64,000 nucleotides of DNA. Source: Lachnotalea sp. AF33-28. GTDB lineage: Bacteria > Bacillota > Clostridia > Lachnospirales > Lachnospiraceae. Under the pieces are notes generated by a model. It did no database searches. It saw only the letters and a program-made list of their open reading frames with translations, and was not told the DNA's origin. Below are positions 41,081-47,603 of this stretch, in pieces; positions within the stretch are counted from its first letter, which is position 1; each line of letters opens with the position of its first letter. The translations under genes and the position numbers were made by a program. The stretch covers positions 1 to 64,000 of the forward strand of contig NZ_QUEE01000011.1 in NCBI RefSeq assembly GCF_003477885.1. Reading direction: 5' to 3'.

Positions 41081-43282
41081 CTATTCTGTCTGCGCTAGTT
41101 TTGTATGTTTAGAAGTTGCATATATCAATGGGCTAACTTCTTTTTCACAAAATAAGCTAAGTCTATGGAGTGCTCTGGTACAGGCAACGTATAAGAGATT
41201 TTTATCATCTTCATCATAGTAGTTTTGATTGTCTGCATCACAAATTAAGACGGCATCAAATTCCAACCCCTTTGACATATATACTGGTATAATGAATACA
41301 CCTTGTAACTCTGCTGCACTTCCATTTCTGATTATTTGTATATCTAGTTTGTGCTTTATTTTGTTATACAAGCAGATGGAATTATTTTCAGTTTTACAAA
41401 TTAATCCTATTGACTGTAATCCTTTTTCTTGGCATGATTTTACCTCTTCAACAATCTTGTCAATAAAGACTTCGGAATTATCCGCAATAAATACTTCCGG
41501 GCTATCCCCTTTCCGATTAAAACTTTTTATCTGTGGACTTTGTTCTATGAATTTTAAGCTAAAATTTAATATCTCATTCGTACAACGGAAACTTTTGTTC
41601 AACACGATAAGAGAAGATTTTTTCTTATTCAGTATTTTATGAATTTCTTCATAGAAAGATATATCCTCTTTTTTGGCAAGGGTTTGTTTCATATCCCCTA
41701 AGATTGTAAATTTAGCATTTGGAAATAATAAGCCGAATATTTCATATTGAAGCGGGTAATAGTCTTGAGCTTCATCAATGACAACCTGCTTGATATTTTT
41801 ATATTCATTCGTTCCGTATATTTTTAAATATAAATAAAGCATTGCTATTGCGTCATCATAGTATATACAGCCTGCTTCCAGATTTTCTTTCGTATATTCC
41901 CGGATTTCCTTTATGCTCTCTGAGGAATTATTATTTTGCAATAAACTGAAAAAATAGGATTCATTGCTAAATAATGTTTTATACAACTCAAATATATCAA
42001 TTTTTATAAATTTTTGTATTTCCTGCTTTACTAAATTTTTTTCTGCTTTATGTCCCCGTCCCTTTCCTGTTCCAAATATTAGTTCTAAAATATAATCTTC
42101 TAATTGCTCTAACTTTATGCCTAATGGAGTTTCTGTTCTTCCCAGTATCTTATCTTGTAGAGTCTGCCTGTTTACAACACATGTTCCTTCATAATAAACA
42201 TCATCAAATTCTATCCATTGGCATGGAATATCATAAATAAATTTGTCTAATATTTCCCCAAAAAGTTTTGACGCTTTAAACTCGATACTGTCTTTATAAA
42301 TTTTTTTGTATTGTGAGGGAGCAATTATTTTTTCTAAAAAATCGTTCTTGGACTGAATTTTCCTGCCTTTTAACAGCATTTTTAGAATATCCTCAAATAC
42401 AACGGAGATAACATTATCTTCTCCCAATTCGGGCAACACATTAGAAATATATTGCTCAAATATAGTATTAGGGGAAATAATCATAATATTATTTGCGGAC
42501 AACTTTGTCTGTAATCCTTGATACATAAGATAAGCTGCCCGATGAAGGGCAATGGAAGTTTTACCGCTTCCTGCCACGCCCTGCACCATTAACAGGTCGT
42601 TTTCCATATCTCTGATAACAGCGTCCTGTTCTTGTTGTATTGTTTCAACTATCGCTTTCATTTTGGCGGTGGTATTCTGTGATAATAGTTGTCTTAAAAA
42701 TTCATCAACAATCTGCACATCTGTATCAAAAAAATACTTTAACACTCCATTCTTTATTTCATACTGACGTTTTAATTTGAGTTCACCTGTTACCCGCCCG
42801 CATGGAGCGTCATAAAATGCTTCTCCTTTCATAAAGCGGTAAAAAATACTTGCAATCGGTGATCGCCAATCATAAACATACATCTCCTGATAACTGTTTT
42901 TCCGTAGAGAGGAACGTCCGATATATATTTTTTCACATTCTTCCTCATCATCAAATTTAAAATCAATACGGGCAAAATATGGTGATTTTATCATGTTTTC
43001 CAGTAAAAGTATTCTGTGTTCTTCTTCTTCATAATCTACAATTTTATCTGTAACAGGGTTCATATATTGACTTAACTCAACAAGTGCCTCAAATCCGTCA
43101 GAAGTGTATAGATTTGTAACACTATGTGTTGCGTTTTCACGAACTTCTTTTTTGGCTTCGATAATTTGTGATTTCTTTTTTTCTGCTGCTTCTTTTGCTT
43201 GTTTTAATTGTTCCTCGGCTAAAGATATAGTTTGCTTTAATCTTATTTCTTCGTACTCTCTTTCTGATTGATTATTTCCCAT
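41081..43282 (-). CDS. HelD-like UvrD-superfamily helicase (RNA polymerase-associated)
   Basis: The 733-residue protein has an N-terminal long antiparallel coiled coil (1-95, EYEEIRLKQTISLAEEQLKQAKEAAEKKKSQI) as in HelD secondary-channel arms, SF1 Walker A GVAGSGKTSIALHRAAYLM (about 238), Walker B VVIDEAQDYYPLQYEIF, and later SF1 motifs ILGDMKQT, LNKSFRCTNEI and YMSKGLEFDAVLI...LLYVACTRA. HelD proteins release stalled RNA polymerase, and some relatives protect against rifamycins. The gene is strikingly AT-rich compared with the mobilisation genes beside it, indicating separate acquisition. It is the cargo of the nested element. Confidence 0.9.
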   Translation of the reverse strand: MGNNQSEREYEEIRLKQTISLAEEQLKQAKEAAEKKKSQIIEAKKEVRENATHSVTNLYTSDGFEALVELSQYMNPVTDKIVDYEEEEHRILLLENMIKSPYFARIDFKFDDEEECEKIYIGRSSLRKNSYQEMYVYDWRSPIASIFYRFMKGEAFYDAPCGRVTGELKLKRQYEIKNGVLKYFFDTDVQIVDEFLRQLLSQNTTAKMKAIVETIQQEQDAVIRDMENDLLMVQGVAGSGKTSIALHRAAYLMYQGLQTKLSANNIMIISPNTIFEQYISNVLPELGEDNVISVVFEDILKMLLKGRKIQSKNDFLEKIIAPSQYKKIYKDSIEFKASKLFGEILDKFIYDIPCQWIEFDDVYYEGTCVVNRQTLQDKILGRTETPLGIKLEQLEDYILELIFGTGKGRGHKAEKNLVKQEIQKFIKIDIFELYKTLFSNESYFFSLLQNNNSSESIKEIREYTKENLEAGCIYYDDAIAMLYLYLKIYGTNEYKNIKQVVIDEAQDYYPLQYEIFGLLFPNAKFTILGDMKQTLAKKEDISFYEEIHKILNKKKSSLIVLNKSFRCTNEILNFSLKFIEQSPQIKSFNRKGDSPEVFIADNSEVFIDKIVEEVKSCQEKGLQSIGLICKTENNSICLYNKIKHKLDIQIIRNGSAAELQGVFIIPVYMSKGLEFDAVLICDADNQNYYDEDDKNLLYVACTRALHRLSLFCEKEVSPLIYATSKHTKLAQTE

Positions 43283-43673
43283 AAAAAATACCCTCCTTGA
43301 TAAAAAACAACAGAAAAATTCTCACTGATACATTGCTAGGCTAGTTTAGCACACGTTTGCCTATATAAACAGTCTTGTAATCATGAAATTTGTATGATAC
43401 TATTATGGTGGGAGAGAGAATACAAAAATATTGTATATGCAATAGTAAAAAGGTCAGTAGCCTTTCCCATTATCCCATATCTTCAGCAGACAGGAATACA
43501 AGCCCAGTAAATTCTTCTTACAGAACGTGGGAAAGCTGCACCTTAGCTTTCCATGTCCTGTGAATAGAGTTATCCATGATTCCATAGCCTGTTATGCACA
43601 TTTCCATAATGCTTGTCTTTGGTTCTTTTGTTCGGAATAGTGTGGTGCTTGCGGTCTATCTCTTGTTTTCGGT
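43283..43673. other. Right-end non-coding region of the nested element
   Basis: About 390 bp without a supported gene. It contains the HelD promoter area and an inverted repeat GGAAAGCT-GCACCTT-AGCTTTCC (43530-43552). The latter may be a recombinase or regulator binding site near the element end. Confidence 0.5.
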
Positions 43674-43699
43674 TGCTTGCTTCTTTACCGTACATGAGC
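43674..43699 (-). repeat. Right terminal inverted repeat of the nested element
   Basis: In minus orientation it reads GCTCATGTACGGTAAAGAAG followed by CAAGCA, the counterpart of 34194-34219. Confidence 0.8.
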
Positions 43700-43825
43700 A
43701 TTGGAGCCCGGGTTATCCGAGCCGTAGCCCTCCAGCAGATTAACCACGCCCCACACGCCAAGGCCAGCACCGAGAGCAATAACGAGGGTCTGTAAAGTGT
43801 CGATTGCAGATGAGAAAAATGCCAT
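43698..43825 (-). pseudogene. maff2 5' portion (VirB2/TrbC-like), interrupted
   Basis: ATG at 43825. Forty-two codons encode MAFFSSAIDTLQTLVIALGA followed by GLGVWGVVNLLEGYGSDNPG-SN, the first hydrophobic half of the Maff2 protein, a small two-helix membrane protein of Tn1549-like transfer systems. The reading frame is broken after codon 42 by the nested element. Rejoining with 34103-34195 restores 72 codons with the expected GSNAKSQGMKQ junction. Confidence 0.92.
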
Positions 43826-43894
43826 ATAAGCCTCCATTTCTCCGGGATTTTCCCGGTAACAAAAAAGCCGCCCTTGCAGGCGGCAGGTTACAAA

Positions 43895-43917
43895 CTTCGG
43901 GACACTTTGTCTCGAAG
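43895..43917. repeat. ICE palindrome copy 11
   Basis: CTTCGGGACA-CTT-TGTCTCGAAG, 3 bp after the VirD4 stop and 69 bp before the maff2 start. Confidence 0.88.
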
Positions 43918-43920
43918 CGT

Positions 43921-45756
43921 TTATGCAAAGGCGTCTGGATCGTCGATGTCATCATAGTTGAGGATGTCCTCGTCCTCTTCCGTGAGTGCATCGTCCGGCA
44001 CAGTCACCTCATACATCGTACACGCCTCGTTCAGACCGGGCCGCCTGCGGCGGTTAATGAGCCTGTCGAGGTCAAAAGCGTTTTTCTGTTTATCGGCCTC
44101 CGCCGTATAGCGGTAGTTCGGATGCCGTTTCAGATCATACTTGGGAGAGAAGAACGGGGGCAGGCCCCGAAGCTGCAAAATACATTTATCTCCCGGCATG
44201 GTTGCAAGTTCGGCTGGGGTCATCAGTTCCCGGCCCAGCCGCTGGGTATTTTGACTGTAGCTTTCCGACTGACCACGGGAGCGGCTGTCGGTCTGCATAC
44301 TGATTGTGGCTTTTCCCAGCCAGTTCTCGGATATTTCCTTGATGGTGCTGGCTTCGCGGCCACCAAGGAACACCACGCTGTCCATGTTGCCGAGGATTGT
44401 CTCGGCGTGCTTATCGTAAATGGCCTTGCATTGTGCCAACTGCTGATACAACAAGCACAAACTCACCTCACGGGAGCGGATGACCGCGACCAGCTTTTCG
44501 AGCTGGGGCACCTGTCCCGTGTTGGCTGCCTCGTCCCACAGCACCCGTACATGGTGCGGCAGGCGGCCACCGTGAACATTGTCCGCCCGTTCACACAGGA
44601 GGTTGAACATCTGCGAAAATGCAAGCGCCACTAAAAAGTTGTAGGTCTGCGTGGTATCGGAAATGATGAAGAATACCGCCGTTTTCCGATCTCCGATGCG
44701 GTCAAGCTCCAATTCGTCATAGGCCATGACTTCACGAAGCTGCGGGATGTCAAAGGGAGCCAGTCGCGCACCGCAGGAAATCAAAATGCTTTTTGCCGTC
44801 TTGCCGCTGGCCAATTTGTACTTTTTATACTGTTTGACCGCGAAGCAATCCGGCTTACGCTTTTCGAGCCCGGCAAACATATAGTCCACCGCGTTCATAA
44901 AATCCTCGTCATCCTCCTTGACCTCCATGCCGGAAATCATATCCACAAGGGTATTCATGTTCCGATCCTCGGCAGGCCCCTCGAAAATGATGTAGGCAAT
45001 CAGGGCGCAGTACAAAAGCGTTTCCGATTTTGTCCAGAATGGATCACCTTCCTTGCCTTCGCCCTTGGTGTTGGAAATCAGAGCATCCACGAATTTCAGA
45101 ATATCGGCCTCGTTGCGGATATACGCCAGCGGGTTATAGTGCATGGATTTTGAAAAATCTATGCTGTTGAATACCTTGATTTTGTACCCGCGTTTTTGCA
45201 GGAAAGCTCCGACCTGTCCCAGCACACCGCCTTTGGGATCGACCACCACATAAGAGGAATGAGCCTGTAAAAGCTGGGGCGTGAGCCAAAAGCGGGTTTT
45301 GCCGGAGCCGGATGAGCCGATAATACAGCAATTCAGGTTTCTGGCATTTGCGGGGATTTTAGGGCGGGTGTTCATCGTGAGAAACTCCGTCCCGGTCAAA
45401 ATCACGTTGTTTTCAAACTTCGGATCGACAAACGGTTTGATGTCTTTTTCCGTTCCCCATCGAGCGCTGCCGTATTCTGCATCCCGCCGAAACTTCTTAG
45501 CGTTCTTGCTTTTGAAATAGATCAGCAGCCGGAAACCAACTGCGCCTACAATACCGACAAGCCAATCCAGCGGGACAAGGCCGGGGGCAAAGTCCGCAAA
45601 GGCCGGGCCAATCGTCTGGCCCAGCCCGATGAGCTTATGTGCAAAATCGTTCCCCGCCGCCAGCCGGTAGGCCGTTCCCAGCTTGAGGAACGCCCACAGG
45701 ATGAACAGATAGGGAATGTTCGGAATGAGATATTTTCTGATCTTATCTGTCCTCAT
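43921..45756 (-). CDS. VirD4-type coupling protein
   Basis: This 611-residue TraG/VirD4-family ATPase links the relaxosome to the transfer channel. It has two N-terminal membrane helices (about 10-30 and 60-80), Walker A IIGSSGSGKTRFWLTPQLL (about 145-163), Walker B VRVLWDEAANTGQVPQLEKLVAVIRSREV and a C-terminal acidic tail (VPDDALTEEDEDILNYDDIDDPDAFA) of the type that recognises relaxosome proteins. The ATG at 45756 lies behind AAAGGAGG inside the upstream pcfB gene (14-bp overlap). Confidence 0.95.
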   Translation of the reverse strand: MRTDKIRKYLIPNIPYLFILWAFLKLGTAYRLAAGNDFAHKLIGLGQTIGPAFADFAPGLVPLDWLVGIVGAVGFRLLIYFKSKNAKKFRRDAEYGSARWGTEKDIKPFVDPKFENNVILTGTEFLTMNTRPKIPANARNLNCCIIGSSGSGKTRFWLTPQLLQAHSSYVVVDPKGGVLGQVGAFLQKRGYKIKVFNSIDFSKSMHYNPLAYIRNEADILKFVDALISNTKGEGKEGDPFWTKSETLLYCALIAYIIFEGPAEDRNMNTLVDMISGMEVKEDDEDFMNAVDYMFAGLEKRKPDCFAVKQYKKYKLASGKTAKSILISCGARLAPFDIPQLREVMAYDELELDRIGDRKTAVFFIISDTTQTYNFLVALAFSQMFNLLCERADNVHGGRLPHHVRVLWDEAANTGQVPQLEKLVAVIRSREVSLCLLYQQLAQCKAIYDKHAETILGNMDSVVFLGGREASTIKEISENWLGKATISMQTDSRSRGQSESYSQNTQRLGRELMTPAELATMPGDKCILQLRGLPPFFSPKYDLKRHPNYRYTAEADKQKNAFDLDRLINRRRRPGLNEACTMYEVTVPDDALTEEDEDILNYDDIDDPDAFA

Positions 45757-46222
45757 GGGCCACCTCCTTTGCACGTTCTTTCTGCTTCGGCTTTTCTTTG
45801 GAAAGCTGATCTGCCGCCTGTTGCAGTTGTTCCCGGATGGGAACACGGTTCGATTTTGCTTTGCTTAACACTTTCCGGGAATACTCAGAAAAGCAGGCGG
45901 TCATTGCGTCTGCCTGTCCAGCCTTGAAAAACAGCAGGTATTTGTCCGGCCCGGTTTTATAGAACGCATAGTCTACATTCCATTTCCGGGCCACGCGGTC
46001 AAAGGACTTGGCATCCCCGGATAGCTCAATGCTGTTGGTGGCTGTACCGTGGGCCATGAGCTTTCGCACACTTTGTTTTCCATGCGGTACTTGCCGCCCA
46101 CGGTATGCCTTGCGGATCTTCCGGCCCACCATGCCCAGCACATACGCCAGTCCCCGCGCCGTCAGCTTGGTTGTTTTTACGGATATGGCTATCGTGCGCC
46201 GGGAAATATCTTCATCAATCAG
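45743..46222 (-). CDS. PcfB-like conjugation protein, apparent CTG start
   Basis: The 159-residue reading begins at CTG (46222): IDEDISRRTIAISVKTTKLTARGLAYVLGMV is the conserved PcfB N-terminus. It continues with HGKQSVRKLMAHGTATNSIEL and KWNVDYAFYKTGPDKYLLFFKAGQADAMTACF. In frame, TAA lies just before the CTG. GGAGGCGG is 8 bases upstream, so CTG is in the right place for initiation. The first ATG (46141) would drop about 27 conserved residues. PcfB proteins accompany VirD4 and help couple the relaxosome. The C-terminal tail PIREQLQQAADQL is shared with other proteins of this element. Confidence 0.8.
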   Translation of the reverse strand: MIDEDISRRTIAISVKTTKLTARGLAYVLGMVGRKIRKAYRGRQVPHGKQSVRKLMAHGTATNSIELSGDAKSFDRVARKWNVDYAFYKTGPDKYLLFFKAGQADAMTACFSEYSRKVLSKAKSNRVPIREQLQQAADQLSKEKPKQKERAKEVAHEDR

Positions 46223-46237
46223 TTACACCGCCTCCTT

Positions 46238-46260
46238 CCTTGGGACAATTTGTCTCGAAG
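46238..46260. repeat. ICE palindrome copy 12
   Basis: CCTTGGGACA-ATT-TGTCTCGAAG, 6 bp after the ArdA stop and 16 bp upstream of the pcfB CTG codon, including the position of its ribosome site. Confidence 0.85.
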
Positions 46261-46265
46261 TGCCA

Positions 46266-46979
46266 TCACCGATCCCCACGGTCTTTTTTCTGCATTTGAC
46301 GGTAGCCCTCCAAAGAAGAACCGTCTATGATTTCCTGATAAGCGGCCATTTGCTCCCGGATAGAGAGCTTCGGGAAAGAGAACACCTTATGCTCCTTGGG
46401 AATATCCTGCAAGCCGTGATACACTTCCACGAAATGATCGCTTTCTTTGACAACATAGCCGCCCGGGGCAAAATGGCCGTTTTCGTGGATGCAGGCATCC
46501 CGGCCATACGCCTCATAATCGAAATACGGTTTTACCTGATCCGGCACATCCAACATTTCCAGATCGTCCACATAAATACGCCCCAGCGTTTCCTCATCGG
46601 ATACGCCGGGGTAAAAGCCGTAACAGTCCAGATTTTGTGTCAGATTGATGATGTCCCGCACCGAAGAACAGTGATCGCCGCTGTCGAGGACGGCCTCCAG
46701 TGTTTCCAGCTCCGATGAGGTAAGCTCGGAAAGCAGGCAGGCCAGATGATTAAGCTCGTCCAGATTTTCATACTCGCTCAAATGGTCATAGAGCCCCAGC
46801 ACATCCCCATCGAAAGAGGTAATAAAAATTTCCTGATAGCGGACGCCATCCACGCCGATCCGTTTCAAGAGAGCCTCCACCTCCTGGGCGGTTGTGGGAA
46901 ATTTCAGTGTTTCACCCACAAGCTGGCCCTCGCTGTACTTTCCGGCGTTGGTAACGTAGGCTTCAAACAGGGTTGCCAT
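46266..46979 (-). CDS. ArdA-like antirestriction protein
   Basis: This 237-residue acidic protein of the ArdA family, DNA mimics that block type I restriction enzymes after transfer, contains LFEAYVTNAGKYSEGQLVGETLKFPTT (N-terminus), EIFITSFDGDVLGLYDHLSEYENLDELNHLACLLSEL and the C-terminal PYFDYEAYGRDACIHENGHFAPGGYV. The high Asp/Glu content fits DNA mimicry. The C-terminal SIREQMAAYQEIIDGSSLEGYRQMQKK extension is seen in element-borne versions. The start overlaps the next gene's stop by 1 bp. Confidence 0.9.
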   Translation of the reverse strand: MATLFEAYVTNAGKYSEGQLVGETLKFPTTAQEVEALLKRIGVDGVRYQEIFITSFDGDVLGLYDHLSEYENLDELNHLACLLSELTSSELETLEAVLDSGDHCSSVRDIINLTQNLDCYGFYPGVSDEETLGRIYVDDLEMLDVPDQVKPYFDYEAYGRDACIHENGHFAPGGYVVKESDHFVEVYHGLQDIPKEHKVFSFPKLSIREQMAAYQEIIDGSSLEGYRQMQKKDRGDR

Positions 46980-47320
46980 CAGCGGCGGCCCTGTCCCTTG
47001 ACGGTCAGGATGCCCTCAAGGGTTGTTGCCGTAATTCCCAGCCGCTGGGCCACGGCAATATCATTTTTCATGGCTTCGGTCATACTGTGCCCGCAGACAA
47101 CCAGCACATGAGAACGGCGGAGCAGGTCACGGCTCATGTCGATGCCGCTTTTATGCTCCTCGGGAACAGCATCGTTGAGAAACAGGGGCAAGTACAGGGG
47201 CGGGCAAATAGGAGAAAAGCCTGCCTCATACACGGTGCGGCAATACTGCGCCGCCAGTTCTGCGTTTTCGCTATCGCCGCCGAGCCATGCAGCGGTGATA
47301 TAAGCAAGGGGTCGTTTCAT
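46979..47320 (-). CDS. Small nucleoside deoxyribosyltransferase-like protein (DUF4406/DUF7768-like)
   Basis: The 113-residue product has AYITAAWLGGDSENAELAAQYCRTVYEAGFSPICPPLYLPLFL, then GIDMSRDLLRRSHVLVVCGHSMTEAMKNDIAVAQRLGITATTLEGIL. This pattern, with a central Asp/Glu-containing helix and a VVCG strand, belongs to the nucleotide/YfmS-like DUF4406 group. Element-borne copies are common and their role is unknown. It lies directly upstream of ardA in the same transcript. Confidence 0.75.
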   Translation of the reverse strand: MKRPLAYITAAWLGGDSENAELAAQYCRTVYEAGFSPICPPLYLPLFLNDAVPEEHKSGIDMSRDLLRRSHVLVVCGHSMTEAMKNDIAVAQRLGITATTLEGILTVKGQGRR

Positions 47321-47407
47321 CGTTCATACCTCCGATATTTTAATAAGAAAGTTCAACCCAAACCCCACGCCCTTTCCCAGTCTTGGGAAAGGGGGCGGCT
47401 CTGGAGG

Positions 47408-47546
47408 ATATACCCCCGCCGCTTGCCGGGGAAATAGCACAGCCGGGGCAGACCGTCAAGGGCGAGCCGCCGAAAACGGCGGTGCGCTGCACCCTTGACG
47501 GCCCACTCCCGGCTGTACTAAAAAACAGGCGGCGACGGGGGATATA
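47408..47546. repeat. Concentric inverted repeats (large stem structure)
   Basis: Four nested arms share one centre at about 47474. CCGCCG-AAAA-CGGCGG (47467-47482) lies inside CCGTCAAGGG/CCCTTGACGG (47453-47462, 47492-47501). That lies inside ACAGCCGGG/CCCGGCTGT (47439-47447, 47508-47516), and imperfect ATAT-ACCCCCG-CCGC arms lie outside (47408-47422, 47529-47546). It sits in the 280-bp gap between the ParB-like gene and the DUF4406 gene. A replication or transfer origin, or a strong leader RNA, are possible readings. Confidence 0.7.
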
Positions 47547-47577
47547 TACCACCAGAGCCTCTGCGCGAGGGCGGGGC

Positions 47578-47600
47578 CCTCGGGACAAAGTGTCTCGAAG
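47578..47600. repeat. ICE palindrome copy 13
   Basis: CCTCGGGACA-AAG-TGTCTCGAAG, 3 bp after the ParB-like stop. It is the only copy with centre AAG on the plus strand. Confidence 0.85.
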
Positions 47601-47603
47601 TTG

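Larger units (their letters stand above)
34195..43698. mobile_element. Nested integrative mobilizable element inserted in maff2
   Basis: The element spans 9,504 bp, bounded by a shared GC dinucleotide (34194-34195 and 43698-43699) inside the maff2 codon GCA. The ends carry inverted repeats: GCTGATGTGTGATAAAGAAG on the left and, in reverse complement, GCTCATGTACGGTAAAGAAG on the right. The contents are a serine recombinase, TnpW, DnaC-like and replisome-organiser proteins, MobA, MobC, a candidate oriT, a winged-helix regulator and a HelD-like helicase. It has no secretion genes and must use a helper such as the surrounding ICE. Confidence 0.93.

Noticed and set aside
43570..43795. Small frames at the right junction of the nested element
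   Set aside because: They are out-of-frame readings across the maff2 fragment and element end; the in-frame Maff2 sequence explains the region.
46063..46085. Possible fifteenth palindrome (CTTTCGCACA-CTT-TGTTTTCCAT)
   Set aside because: The invariant GGGACA core is lost and the right arm does not pair; the similarity may be chance within the pcfB gene.
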